A stretch of DNA of 64,000 nucleotides from Wurfbainia villosa (GCA_025175895.1 CM045993.1:55308621-55372620); one strand, 5' to 3'. Positions 12,601-24,041 are shown, numbered from the stretch's first letter. Numbers and translations are program-made. The notes: a model not told the origin generated them from the sequence alone.

Positions 12601-13286
12601 TACCCATCAGGCATGGGGTACACCTTTCGAAGTCTATGTGTCCGCGCACAGAAGACGAGAGGATTTGCATGAGTAAGATTCCCTATGCATCCGCAATAGG
12701 ATCTATCATGTATGCTATGTTATGTACAAGGCCCGATGTATCGTACGCTCTGAGTGTCACGAGCAGATACCAGTCCGATCCAGGAATGGATCATTGGGCG
12801 GCTGTTAAGACGATCCTTAAGTACTTGAGAAGAACTAAGGATGTGTTCCTAATATATGGAGAAGGGTACATGGTGATACATGGGTATACGGATGCCAGCT
12901 CCAGACAGACAAGGATGATTCCATGTCTCAGTCTGAGTATGTATTCACCGGGAATGGAGGTGCAATAAGTTGGAAAGGTTCCAAGCTTGACACTATAGCG
13001 GATTCTGCCACTAAGGCAGAATACATTGCAGCTTTGGAAGCAGCAAAGGAAGCGGTTTGGATCAAGAAGTTCATCTTTGAACTTGATGTGGTCTCATCAA
13101 TGATCCAAACATGTGTTTCGCCGCTATCATCTTATCAGAGAGATCATCAGTAGGAATGAAATACAAATCGAGAAAATTCCCACTGAAAGGAACTTAGCGG
13201 ATCCCTTGACTAAGGCATTACCTCAAAATAAGTTTGAGGGTCATGTTCGAGCTTATGGTATTGGATACCGTAGCGATTGGCATTAG
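9603..13286 (+). pseudogene. Element E gag-protease-integrase-RT-RNase H polyprotein, inactivated
   Basis: I take the start at 9603 or 9606, because the residues after it (LRSILDSNKL) align with the gag start of element F. Order: gag; a damaged zinc knuckle (CHHGKESHLRRKC); the protease motif FDTGCGSHIC near 10300; GAG-pre-integrase (HCRLGHISKKRM); integrase with HTDVCG, SDRGGEY and NGVSERRNRT carrying the D, D and E residues; RT with YVDD at 12375-12386; RNase H with DASS and ADSATKAEYIA. Damage: TGA at 10812-10814 where a Cys codon is expected; TGA at 11076-11078 where Arg of SDRGGEY is expected; a one-base loss near 12899 that shifts RNase H to another frame; and a missing centre of RNase H, where the text jumps to KHVFRRYHLIREII. 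Gag also lacks a middle stretch present in F. The stop is TAG at 13284-13286. Confidence 0.93.
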
Positions 13287-13300
13287 GCCAAGTGGGAGTC
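13287..13300 (+). other. Element E polypurine tract
   Basis: CAAGTGGGAGTC directly precedes the 3' LTR. It is a short purine-rich tract in the expected place for plus-strand priming. Confidence 0.65.
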
Positions 13301-15510
13301 TGTTAGTAATATATGAGAGATGTCCTAAGGCAATCGCCTTATGTATGAACCATTTATATGATAAATGAAGATTCACTATTTGAGTATACATGTTTTATGT
13401 ATTTGATTGGATCTTAAACTCATTTACTGAATGTCCACGATACGATTCACAGCATGAGAGAATTTGTGATTGGATCACAACTAGTGAGTATCTCTACTTG
13501 TGTAATTGTGATGTATCGGAATTATCCCTAGTCGATGAATTGATGGATTTGGACACCATCAATTCTGTCGAGACTAGCACGAGGTATACTCCTTGGTGTA
13601 TCCAAGCAGCTGATTCTCACTGGGCCGAGAGACATTGTGATGTCCGGAGTTAATCGTGGATGCTAGTTATGGTAACTAGTTCATTGGAGTGACCAGCCGT
13701 AAGACTTCATATGGTTCTCTGCATATATAGATATGTCAATGAAGTTCTTACCGTGGCTTAAGTGCGATGTTCCTTTGACTTGCGGTATTCAAGTCATCTT
13801 GATCATGGAGACTTATGCTTTGACATCTTAAGCAAACATCTCTAAGGAGATGTGGACCCGGGATGATTGGGTATAAGTCGAAGTGATCGAAGGTGTTTGA
13901 ATAGCCTATAAAGGATTCACCACTCCTTGCGAGGAGATGTATACCCATGGCCTCTCGTCGGATTGTTACTAAAGTCTTTGGCCAAAGCATTACATGTTTA
14001 GAGTAAGGTACTCTTCGATACATGTGGAGTAACTAGAATCCGTAGGACGAGGAAATGATACTTGGGCTAGGTGTGACGTAGTCAGCCTAGTGGGGACTGA
14101 CACAATAGACCATGTCCTGAACCAAGTGGGTATAAGATGAGTGAAGGGAATGGGGCACGATTCATTCGAGCTACTGAAGGGTTTCAGAAATAGTTCTGGA
14201 TCAACCGTTGATCTTTTCGGTTAATTGGGGATCATGATGTATTACTAGGTGCCACTCATGATCGTTCTATAATTAATGGTTAATTATAGACGGCCAACAT
14301 AAACCGAGAACCTATTTGGTCACACGCACAACGAGTGTAATCCAAAGGATTTAAAACGAGCTTGAGAATGGGATTCTCAGACCGAGAGAAACTATGTTTG
14401 GTTGGACCAAACATAAGCGAGCATGAAATTGTTTCAGTCGCAATGGAAGCGTGGATGGGCCGTGTCTTATGAAGACATAATGGATGGACCAAAATGGTTT
14501 GGTTCTAATCCAATGGATGAGAATAAACCAAAGGGTTTGGTTTATATTAAACGAATGAACCAAAGGTTGGTTCGGTTCGTTTTAACTTAAAATAAACCAT
14601 CATGGTTTGGTTTATTTTAACTTATCTTAATGGAGCGGGTTAACAGGCTTTATGGATATGATCCATTAACCATTAAGAGAATTAGTTCTCTATAAAATAG
14701 GGCTTAAACCCTAATCCAAACCCTAGCCCTTGGTGTTGCTGCCCACCCCTTGTTGGAGTTCTCGGCGCCCAACCCTAAGCTGCCGCCGCCCAGCTTTTGT
14801 GCAGCCTTCCAACTTGTTGCCGGCGACCAAGCTTCAGCCGGTGAACCTCCGGCGACCCTCCGGTGATCTCCTCTAGGTTCGGTGATAAGGTGAGCTTCCA
14901 TCTCTCCTTGGCCGGCCTCTATTCCTCCACCAAAAGCTGTCCAGTTTTTCTGGACAGCTTGTTTCTTTGTTGTTGGAAGCGTCATTTGGACGACGGTTAG
15001 TACTCCGATAGCGCCTAACTTACCGGGGATTTGATCTCCGGTAATCCTCTGAGGTGGAGGACGAAGGATTCGTCAAACGGTTGACGAATACCTCTCCGGA
15101 GAAGCGAGTTTTGAGAACTCGTTTTAGGATCCGAATTTGGATTCGGATCGTGATATCTCTCGATCACGTCGTCTTCAACACGAGGCTAGTAACCCGTACG
15201 AAGACGAAGCTCGTGACTTAGCGAAGTCATCCCGAGGAGCTCGGCGTGGATACGGATAGAGACGATTCTTACGAGGATCGTTCCGGTTGATGCCGTTCCC
15301 GCTACACGTCATACGAAAGGTATAACGTAGATAATTTTCTTTTATTGCAAATTTTAATTTACGGTTATGTCTACACTTGTTGTAATATGCATGCGTGTGT
15401 TGTGTGTGTTGTAATAAATATAGATTTATTATTTTTTAATTGCTTCCGCTGTGTTCATGTTTACGAAACATGATCGAACACACACACGCCGCGGTGCCGC
15501 AAACCCAACA
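13301..15510 (+). mobile_element. Element E 3' LTR
   Basis: TGTTAGTAAT...AAACCCAACA, about 2210 bases, followed by TSD GTTAC. The TATA box is at 14691-14698. It differs from the 5' LTR by scattered substitutions and small indels, so the insertion is not very recent. Confidence 0.93.
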
Positions 15511-15515
15511 GTTAC

Positions 15516-15739
15516 TCCCTGGTCTAACTAGTTTAGGATACGGCGAGGTAGCTTCAGCTAGTTCCACTCGGTCAAGTGCACCAAGCTAGATACGCCTTAT
15601 CTAGCCTGAATATACGAGACTTTGTTTCCCTAACGTACTATCATCTCGCCGCGTCCTGATACTATGTTGTCAAGAGTTGACTAACTATTTTTCCTATCTA
15701 GCCATTCTAAAAATTAAAGTAAAATATTCAATGATTTTG
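15516..15739 (-). other. Element A sequence between insertion E and the gag stop
   Basis: A short non-coding stretch of element A resumes after E. No coding or repeat is recognised. Confidence 0.6.
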
Positions 15740-17278
15740 CTAAGTAAGCGGGTATACTATTTTAGTGTTAGCTCCCCCTAGACCATTGAACCAATATGGT
15801 CTATTCAAATAATGAACTTGATCCTGAGGAATCCAATACTTATTAGTCCTTATATGTGAGTTCAATAAAACCTTTGGGACCCATGCTTGGACTCTTTGAT
15901 GACTACGATTTACAATAGACATATATGACCTATTCGTAGTCGTTGACCTAAATCCGAGTCCGGCTTTGTTGTACACGGTTCTTTGGGTTCCAAGTAGTCG
16001 ATTAAGGTTCTTAGATCCCAACGTGAACCTTTCCAACCTAGCCTCAACCTCTTGAACTTGGTCTTTCAAGAGAGAATTCTCCTCCTCAAGTTTTTCAATT
16101 TGAGTTGAGTTTCCCTCTTGAACTTGACTAGTTGAAGGGGTTAGAGTAGCCTCTTGCTTGAGGGTTTCAACCTCCTCAAGTAACGACTCAACCCTAGACT
16201 CGGACTTAGTTAATTTCCTATTAAGCATTTTAATTGTATTGTAAAGCGTATGAATTAGTGAGCGGCTAACCTTAATTTTCTCTTTTGGTCCGGCTTTGAG
16301 TTGCTTCTCGAAGTAGTCTTCGAGTTCGGAGTCGGTGTTGTAATTGGATTCGGATTCGGACTCTGACTCGGACTCTTCGGGTCTTGCCATGCATGCTATG
16401 CCGCTGCCTTCTTCGTTTTCCCATGTTGCATGAAAAGCCTTCTTTCGATTTGATTTGAATTGTGCCCTCTTTTGATTCTTTAGTAGTCTCCTTTCCCTCC
16501 GAACGATCTTCCGCACTACGTTCACTATTGCTTCCACCTTTTCCGATTCGGACTCCGATTCATCTTCGGGTTCGAGTTCATCTACTTGCCTAGTAGGTGG
16601 CTTGCTTCTTTGTCCTGCAAGTAGAGCAATACCTCTCTCGGCCCGGACCACGTTAGTTTGCTCGTGAAGTTCAAACTCGGAAAATAATTCGTCTAACCTA
16701 AGCTTCAAAAGGTCCTTAGAGACCTTATAGACATCAACCATGGATGCCCACAAGGTAGTCCTAGGGAAAGAATTTAAAGCATACCTTATAAGGTCTCGGT
16801 TCTCTATGACTTGCCCGATCGAGTGAAGACTGTTGACGATGTCTTGGATCCGCGCATGTAATTGGGTGGCGGTCTCACGATCCTGCATCTTTAGATTGTA
16901 CAGTTTATTTAAAAGTAAATCTCTTTTACATACCTTAGCATCGGGCGTCCCTTCGTGTAGATCAATCAATTTGTTCCAGAGGTCTTTGGCGCTAATGAAT
17001 GGACTGATGCGGTTGAGCTCCTCCTTGGACAAGCCACATTGTAATATTTGGGTTGCTCTTGCATCGGCTTCGATTTGCCTCTTGGTTGCATTTGTCCACT
17101 TGTTGAAATCCAAGGGCTCTCCTTGATCATTGGTGGGTAGAGCAAAGCCGGTTTGGATTATTATCCAAGTCTCGACTTATGTTTTCAAGAAACACTCCAT
17201 CCGACCTTTCCAATAACGGAAATCATCTCCGTTAAAGAACGGAAGTCGGGTGGTGCTATATCCCTCAATGTGAGCCAT
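15740..17278 (-). pseudogene. Element A gag, nearly intact, without a zinc knuckle
   Basis: The frame starts at ATG 17276-17278 (MAHIEGYSTTRLPFFNGDDF) and runs 512 codons to the stop at 15740. One in-frame TAA at 17177-17179 splits it. The N-terminal part (FRYWKGRMECFL ... WNKLIDLHEG ... MQDRETATQLHARIQDIVN) is a UBN2-like Copia gag core. It is followed by an acidic Glu/Ser-rich part, a basic patch, and a coiled-coil-like Leu/Glu/Lys region (SLLKDQVQEVEARLERF). The C-terminus has WVPK and YWIPQ words of the sort that end SIRE-like gag. I see no CX2CX4HX4C knuckle, which is unusual next to B, C and D, each with two. The frame stops where a protease would be expected. Confidence 0.85.
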
Positions 17279-17755
17279 TAAGTATCTTGCAAAACACGAA
17301 TAAAAACCAAAGGGAATTCCAAGACTTGGTCTTGTATTAGTAATGTGGGAAATAAATAGGAAATAAACAGAATTAAATGAGAAAAATAAAAAACTAACAA
17401 AAACTAACAACTTACGACCTTCGATGCCCCCGAAAGGCTACTAGACGTTGGATTTTGGGGCTGGAAATGGCTTGTTACGAGGGTAAACCATTATGTGACC
17501 TTCGAAGATCTCTCAAAGAGCTTCGATTTGGTAGGTAGATCGTTATGTGAGTCCACTTGTACGAAAAGTTATGGCCGTTTTACCGTCGGCTACTCCAAGA
17601 GAGAAAAACTTGCAAGCACACAACCAAAAGAAACGTACCAAGACTTCGTCTTGGATTAGTAGTGCGGGAGGAAAAAGACCAAAAAAAATACGAATCGAAA
17701 AATACGAACAAAAAACCAAAATGTGCTAGATCGGTGGTTTCACCAAATCTGAGCG
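17279..17755 (-). other. Element A leader between primer site and gag
   Basis: Untranslated leader read on the minus strand. A roughly 45-base segment around 17280-17345 resembles 17630-17700 (CAAGACTTGGTCTTG-like word, then an A-rich tract), suggesting a local duplication. No gene is seen. Confidence 0.5.
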
Positions 17756-17774
17756 CCCCCGCTCTGATACCAAT
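17756..17774 (-). other. Element A primer-binding site
   Basis: On the minus strand ATTGGTATCAGAGCGGGGG follows the right LTR directly. TGGTATCAGAGC matches the complement of the initiator-Met tRNA 3' end. Confidence 0.9.
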
Positions 17775-18466
17775 TGTTGGATCGAGAAGCGTCGCTAGAG
17801 GGGGGGGTGAATAGCGATTGTAAATCATTAAGTTTACATCGTTATCTCATGAGCTAAATCGAGTGTGCAGAAAAGTACTAAAGCTAGAGCTGAAGGCTAG
17901 CGACACCCGGGAGGAAGCCGCGGTGGTCGGGCGACACTCGAGTGACTTTGGAGGGAGCCGAAGGAATCGAGTGGAAGGCCGGAAGCGAAAGCGACACAGT
18001 AAGAATCGAGGTAATCTCGTGTGAGTGAGAGATGGTAAGGTCGTGTCCTCTGTACGGGGATGACCGTAGGCGGAGATCCGACTAAAACTTCTTGTGGAAG
18101 GTCTAGGTCGAGATCGGACGGTTAGAAACTTTCGTATTTATCATTTTCCGAGCTAACCTCTCACTGTAGGGAAGTGGCCAGGCTGACAATCGACTGCTGG
18201 ACATGGAGCAGTCGACTGATGCTCATCAGTCGACTGATGGGAGTCATCAGTCGACTGATGGCGATAAATCAGCCTTTACGCTAGGTCAAAATGGATAACA
18301 TTTGACGCGTCCACTTCACGATAAAATTTGGACAACTTCGTGATCCGTTCCGAAAAAAGAGGAGACAAATTCAGAGGCCAAAATCTATAAAAGGAGGGGA
18401 GGATTCCATCTCCAAATTACATCAAGTTTATTCATCAAGTGCTCCTACAACGCCAACGCTCCAACA
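17775..18466 (-). mobile_element. Element A right (5') LTR with inverted promoter segment
   Basis: The first about 50 bases match the left LTR (4254-4304) in the same direction. From about 17828 to 18466 the sequence instead matches the reverse complement of 4642-5277. The parts matching 4305-4641 and 5278-5332 are missing. The LTR still ends in CCAACA, directly against the TSD TTATC. Its TATA box TATAAAAG (18386-18393) therefore points on the plus strand, against the direction of element A. Confidence 0.85.
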
Positions 18467-20034
18467 TTATCATGGTTAACCTTAGGGATTGCCTCCCTAG
18501 TAACCTTCTTAGTGGTCTTTCTAGGTTTCATGGAAACCTTAGCCACTAGACACTCACCATGGTCAATCCTAGGGATGACTTCCCTTGTGACCTTGGTTTT
18601 CCTAGACTTAGGTTGAGTTCCATAATCAAATGGAACCCTATGGTAGGTCTCCTTGGGCTTAGGTTTATAACCCAAATCTTTCTTGCCCTTAGGTGGACCT
18701 TGCTTCCTAGACCCTAGGTTTTGACTCCTAGACCCTAGATTTTGACAATTTGACCATTTAATTTGATTTTGCATCTTTCTAAGGGGCTTCTCTATTTTCT
18801 CAAGTTTTGACCTCAAAACTTGGTTTTCTAGCTCTAATTGCCCAATTTTTGAATTTTGATCTAATCTTTCGGCATTGTTTCATTTCTTAGGCATATGTCT
18901 ACCCTTATTAAGGTCAATGCCTAAATGATCCTCTACCTTCTTAATGGTTTCACTAGATAGGATTTTTCTAGGGACATTAGTCCCAAATTTCTCCTTATTT
19001 TTAACATTGTAACTCTTAGCCCCTAAACAATAAAATTTATTATTTTTAGCATGCTCTTTATGAAACATAGAAAGTTTACTTCTAGCATTCTTTTTCTTAT
19101 TACTTAAAGAATGAGCATTATTTAAATTTACCTTAGGGTTTGCCTTAGAGGCTCTCCCTACATTTGATGCTCCTTCCTTTCTCCTAGACCATTGGATTCT
19201 ATAGTGCCCTCTTTGGTGACACTTGAAGCATACCACATGCTCCTTGCTCTTAATGGTGGCGACTCCGGCATTCTTGGTCCTTTCTTGAGGTTTCGGTGCC
19301 GGTTGACTTTTCTTGACTTTCTTAGGGCACTTACTCTTATAGTGCCCATACTCTCTACACTCAAAACACATAATATGATTTTTATTTTGAATTGATGCGC
19401 TTGAGTTACCTAGGTCAATGGTGGTCGAAATTGGTTCTTCATCTTCTCGACCTGAGGTAGATGGTTCCTCTTGAGTTGGCTCTGGTATTGAAGATGGTCT
19501 AGTCTCCTCCCCCTCAATCCTAGAGGTGAAGGCTTCTTGTGCTTCTTCTTCCTCCTCAGATGTAGACTCCCTCTCAAACTCCAAATCCTCACTTTCTTGT
19601 GAGGAAGATGAACTTGCTTCGTCGGCCTCCTCCTCTTCTTGAGCCGATAAACATTCTTCGGCTTCTTGTGACTATTCTTTGCTTGAGGCCGGTGATGATC
19701 CTTCATGAAGCTTTGCCAATTTGCTCCAAAGCTCCTTAGCATCTTGATATTCACCTAGTCTAGACAAAACATCATTATGTATCAAATCTTCTAAAAGTTT
19801 TGTTACCTTGACTTCGGTTTTGAACTTTAGGCATTGCTCTTGGGTCCACTTCTTCAACTTTAGAACATTTCCCTTCTTATCCCTAGGAGGTTCAAAGCCT
19901 TCCATGATGATGAACCAATCTTCTATGTCCATCATCAAGAATGTATCCATTCTCACCCTCCATGCCGGAAAATCCTCTTGGTCATATGGTGGCGGTGTGT
20001 AGATGTCCCATCCTAGTTGTTCTTCAAAATCCAT
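18467..20034 (-). pseudogene. Element B gag (SIRE-like), main part
   Basis: On the minus strand the frame starts at MDFEEQLGWDIYTPPPYDQE. After a gag core (FPAWRVRMDTFLMMDIEDWF; ELWSKLAKLHEG) comes an acidic Ser/Glu-rich stretch, then a CX2CX4HX4C knuckle (CFECREYGHYKSKC) and a second one whose last Cys is replaced by Trp (CFKCHQRGHYRIQW). A basic C-terminal region follows (VPFDYGTQPKSRKTKVTRE). Stops interrupt it at 19672-19674 (TAG) and 18880-18882 (TGA). The frame is otherwise the same throughout and continues across insertion A to 4110. No pol follows. Such gag proteins assemble the particle that packages element RNA; the knuckles bind RNA. Confidence 0.88.
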
Positions 20035-20110
20035 CTTGTTCCTCTTCACCCTCTAGTGTCTTTGCTCCCGGTTGTTAATCCGTAGAAGAGCCCCGGGCTC
20101 TGATACCAAT
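20035..20110 (-). other. Element B leader and primer-binding site
   Basis: On the minus strand ATTGGTATCAGAGCCCGGGG follows the LTR (about 20091-20110) and is a full match to the initiator-Met primer site. A short leader separates it from the gag start. Confidence 0.9.
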
Positions 20111-21623
20111 TGTAGGAACGTTTGTGACCGCTAGAGGGGGGTGAATAGCGCATTTTCATCGTGGATGAAAATTGATCGTTTGTTTCTACAAATCGTGTAA
20201 GCGCAGCATAAATAATAATAACACGAATACAAATATTTTTATTTGTAATAGTAACAACAATCACAAGATCAACACCAAGATATAACGTGGTTCGGAATCG
20301 TATGGTTCCTACTCCATGGATTGGGCTCTAAAAGCCCTAGTGATGCAAACACACACCACTAATCACAAATACTCCTTCTCGACAATAAGTCGAAGGTGGA
20401 GAAATCTCTTAGAGTTATTACAAAAGTAATACAACAAATGCAAGCTAATACAAGTATAAAATACACTACAAGTAAAAGAAAAACACTTTACAAAGAGCTT
20501 TTGATTGCTTGCTTATTTGGTTGCTTGAGCTGCACTTAGAGAGCCTGAAATGCACCAGCAAATCACCCCAAATAGCCCTAGTAACCGCTTCCAAAAATCC
20601 TCCCTTCGTGCTCCTTTCAAACTTGTAACTTGGGCTAATTTTCGCTTAGCAGTCGACTAATCGGGACCATCAGTCGACTGCCCCTATAGCCATTGTCTCA
20701 CAATGGCATGAGCCACGTTGGATGAGTCCAACATATAGGCCATCAGTCGACTGATCATTCCCATCAATCGACTGATGGCCCAATCAGTCGAGTGCTCGGG
20801 CTGATCACTTGATTGGAGAGCTATCGTGTTCAATTCGACCGGTGAATGTGATCTCCGTGATCAATTGATCGCCAGCCATCATCCGACGCTGGTAGTCGAC
20901 TGCTAGGCTAATTCTAGCAGTTGAACTCTAGTCGACTCTCATCAGTCGACTGACCATAGTCCCAATCGACTGATACACCTCAAACATGAGGTTTTAACCC
21001 AAGTATGGTGCCCCCATACTTGCTAGACCATCCTTAGCCTAGACCTAAGACTTCTAGCCACTTCCATCAGGCTCACGCCTATCAGATCCCTCCAAGTCAT
21101 CCATGACTTGTTCATCCATATGCTAGCCTTCAGGTTCTTCCATCGGCTATGTCATGCTAAGTTGATCTATACCGCCAAGGCACATTGGACTTACGCTGCT
21201 AAGACTCCGCTTGGACTTTATGCCGTCAACCATTGGACTTAGGCTGCCAAGACTCCACCCTTGGACTTTACGCCGGCAATATTCCCATTGGACTTCTCAA
21301 TTGCCAAGACTCAAGCATGGACATTCCCTTACCAACCCTTGTTGGACTTTCCATGCCAAGACCCATGCTTGGACTGTCCTTGCCAAGACCCATGCTTGGA
21401 CTTTCCTTGCCAAGACTCAAGCTTGGACATTTCATGCCAAGTACATAAGACTTGGACTTCTCCTATGCAATGGTCAAACCATCGTCAAACATCAAGTATG
21501 ACTTGAGTCGATTATACCAACAATCTCCCCAACACATTGTCAGACATCAATGTCAAACATCAAAACACTACTCGAGTCCAACTCGAGTCTGGTCAATCGT
21601 GACCTGGGCTGATTGCACCAACA
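20111..21623 (-). mobile_element. Element B right (5') LTR
   Basis: TGTAGGAACG...GCACCAACA, about 1513 bases. On the minus strand the order is: LTR start, an array of CCAAG...CTTGG units (about 21170-21450), a spacer, a CAGTCGACTG cluster (about 20640-20980), then R/U5. The C-family LTRs share this order. The TATA box seen in C (TATAAAAG) is replaced here by a TTACAAGTTTG-like word, so the promoter may be dead. To its right it abuts the truncated C LTR directly. Confidence 0.82.
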
Positions 21624-22343
21624 CTGATCAGTCGACTTATATGGCTGATAGTCGACTGATTGTCGAGTTTTTGGGAATAGAAAGTTTTCGAATCGACTGT
21701 TAGGGTTTGACAGTCGACTGATGGTCTTGATTAGTCGACTGATGGTCTATCCGTTGGAACTTATCCAATGTGGCTCGGGCTATTGTGAGACAACAGCTAC
21801 AGGAGCAGTTGACTGATGGTCTCGATCAGTCGACTGCTAGGCAAAATCTAGCACGAATGCAGATTATAAAAGCAGCTCGTGGAAAAGGTTTTTACCATGG
21901 TTTTCTAGGGTGATTTGGAGCGATTTACTTGTGCATTTCAGGGTCTCAAAATGTAGCTCAAGCAACCAAACAAGCAAGCATCTAAAAGCTCTTTGTAAAG
22001 TTTTCTTTACTTGCATTCTATTGTATTTGCTTGTATTCTTATTGTATTACTATTGTGATCTTTGTACGAGGTTTCTCTGCCTCTGACGTGTTGTCGAGAA
22101 GGAGTTTTATTAGTAGTGTTGTCATCACTCGAGCTTGTTGATCTCAACCTGTGGAGTAGGAACCTTGAGGTTCCGAACCACATTATATTTTTGTGTTCTT
22201 GTGCTTGTATTTGTGATTTTATATTTGTTTGTATTATTTCTATATTCCGTTGCATACTAAGAATCATAGGCAAGCATGCGAACGATATCCATCAACGTCA
22301 AAAATACTATTCACCCCCTCTAGCGATGTTCAATTCTCCAACA
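21624..22343 (+). mobile_element. Element C 5' LTR, 5' part missing
   Basis: This is the right half of a SIRE-like LTR. It begins inside the CAGTCGACTG cluster, continues through TATA box TATAAAAG (21865-21872) and ends CTAGCG...TTCTCCAACA. The first half, which should start TGTTGGTGCAAT, is absent and element B ends at the junction. Either B inserted here and one side was later deleted, or the LTR was truncated. Confidence 0.85.
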
Positions 22344-22415
22344 AGTGGTATCATAGCGAGATCACTCTTCAAGGTTTAACAACTAAGGGAGCATCTCTAG
22401 AGGGTGAAGAAGAAG
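22344..22415 (+). other. Element C primer-binding site and leader
   Basis: AGTGGTATCATAGCGAG follows the LTR end directly. It matches the initiator-Met primer site except for one base (CATAGC for CAGAGC). Confidence 0.85.
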
Positions 22416-24041
22416 ATGGTGGTTGAAAAAACATTGGGATGGGATATCAACACGCCGTTCCCATATGTACTTTATGGACGAGAAGGCTTCAATTAATGGA
22501 AGGCAAGGATTGAAGACATCATCATGATGAGGGACTTTGAAGAATGGGCCACCTTGATGGAAGGATTCAAGTTTCCAAGAGGGCCTAAGGGAGGATTTTT
22601 CAAAATGAAAAAGTAGACCGAGGAACAACATCAAAAATTCGAGAGAAGTAATAAGGTAATAAAATTCTTGATTGATTTAATTCCTAACAATGGTGTGTCC
22701 AAGTTAGGTGAATAAAAGGGTGCAAAGGAATTTTGGAGCGAATTGGCCAAGCTCCATGAAGAAGTAAGCTCATCCTCACAAGAGAGTGAGGATTCGGAGG
22801 TCGAGGAGTGTTCAACATCCAAGGAGGAAGAGGAGGTGGAAGAATTGGAGGAATCCTCCACCTCTAGGATTGAGGGGGAGGAGATTAGGCCAATTTCCAT
22901 GCCGGAGCAAGAAGAAGAGCTTTCAACATCCGGAAGAGTTGAAGAAGCTCAAAATTCGGCCACCATTGACCTAGGTAACTCAAGCACATTAATTCAAAAT
23001 AAAAATCACATAATGTGTTTTGAGTGTAGGGAATATGGGCACTATAAGAGCAAGTGCCTTAAGAAGGTCAAGAAAAGTCAACCAACACCAAAACCTCAAG
23101 AAATCTCAAAGGATGCCGGAGCACCAACCATTAAGAGTAAGAAGCACGTGGTGTGCTTCAAGTGCCACCAAAGAGGACATTATAGGAGTCAATGCCCTAG
23201 GGAGAAGAAGAAGGGGCAAGAAGGAGCTACACTAGTAGGGGGAGCTTCCAAAGAAAACCCTAAGGTATATTTCAATAATGCACCTTCGAATTTTAGTTAT
23301 AAAAAGCATGCTTTTAATTCACTTGTAATTTATCGTAAAGAGCATGCTAAAAATAGATTTTATTTCCTAGGTGCTAAGAGTTGTAATATTAGGAATAAGG
23401 AGAAATTTGAGACTAATGTCCCTAGAAAAATCCTACCTAGGGAGACCATTAGAAAGATAGAGGATAACCTAGGCATCAACCCTAAATGGACTAGACATAT
23501 GCCTAGAAAGAAGAATATCTCAAGAGTTAATGAAATATCAAAAATTGAGGTATTAGAAAAGGAAAATCAAGTCTTGATGTCAAAGCTTGAGAAAATGGAA
23601 AAGACCCTTGCAAGGATGCAAGATCAAGTTAAAGGGTCAAATTGTCAAAACCTAGGGTTTAGGAAGCAAGGTCCACCCAAGGGCAAGAAAGGTTTGGGTC
23701 ACAAACCTAAGCCCAAGGAGACCTACCATAGTGTTCCATTCGATTATGGAACACAACCTAGGTCTAGGAAAACCAAGGTCACAAAGGAAGTCATCCCTAG
23801 AGTTGACCATGGTAGGTGCCTAGTGGCTAAGGTTTCGAAGAAACCTAGGGAGGCTACTAAAAAGGTTACAAGGGGAGTCATCCCTAGAGTTAACCTAGGC
23901 AAGACCCAAATGACCATGGCTACCATGCCTAGAAGGGTCATTAGGAGGGTATCTAGGGAGGTCATCCCTAAGGAATATATAGTTAGCCCAAGGAGCTCAA
24001 ATAGGTTTTGGGTTCCTAAGAGCGTGATCGATTCTCGCTAA
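22416..24041 (+). pseudogene. Element C gag (SIRE-like, two zinc knuckles)
   Basis: The start is ATG 22416, giving the conserved opening EKTLGWDINTPFPYVLYG. Stops at 22494-22496, 22614-22616 and 22713-22715 break the first 100 codons. From 22743 the frame is open to the stop at 24041 (432 residues). Within that part, residues 1-75 are acidic Ser/Glu-rich. Knuckle 1 is C92-C95-H100-C105 and knuckle 2 is C138-C141-H146-C151. Then come a helical stretch (EVLEKENQVLMSKLEKMEK) and basic repeats of the type KVTREVIPRV, ending SNRFWVPKSVIDSR. In SIRE-type elements that end lies where protease begins, but here a stop codon and non-coding DNA follow. The long open C-terminal two thirds beside a broken start suggest fairly recent loss. 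Confidence 0.88.

Larger units (their letters stand above)
6145..15510 (+). mobile_element. Element E: Ty1/copia retrotransposon with decayed gag-pol, nested in A
   Basis: The element is bounded by TSD GTTAC (6140-6144 and 15511-15515). It has LTRs of about 2.2 kb, a Met-type primer site after the left LTR, an untranslated leader with repeats, a gag-protease-integrase-RT-RNase H reading frame and a short purine tract AAGTGGGAGT before the right LTR. It lies on the opposite strand to its host element A. Coding is broken by two stop codons, one frameshift and deletions in gag and RNase H, so it cannot move unaided. Its gag is of the same style as that of element F (LRSILDSNKLTGPSFLDW against LRSVLEKDKLNGENFLDW). 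Confidence 0.95.
4254..18466 (-). mobile_element. Element A: gag-only Copia (SIRE-like) retrotransposon, nested in B
   Basis: The element runs from TGTTGGATCG at 4254 to GCTCCAACA at 18466 and is flanked by the 5-bp TSD TTATC. On the minus strand it has a primer site for initiator-Met tRNA (17756-17772), a gag frame (17278-15740), a non-coding part and a polypurine tract beside the left LTR (5333-5350). No pol domain is visible in the roughly 3 kb that remain once nested element E (6145-15510 plus one GTTAC copy) is removed. The right LTR is shorter than the left one and carries an inverted segment. It is non-autonomous as it stands, and may belong to the gag-only class called TR-GAG in other plants. 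Confidence 0.85.

Noticed and set aside
16833..17126. Plus-strand ORF of 97 codons
   Set aside because: It is antisense to the element A gag core.
20640..20980. CRISPR-like pattern of repeated short words with spacers
   Set aside because: The word is a palindrome with irregular spacing inside a plant LTR; there are no cas genes and the setting is not prokaryotic.
21211..21506. Repetitive ORFs rich in Leu, Trp and Thr, with similar ones at 26032-26433 and 38647-38955
   Set aside because: They are translations of the CCAAG...CTTGG minisatellite in LTRs.
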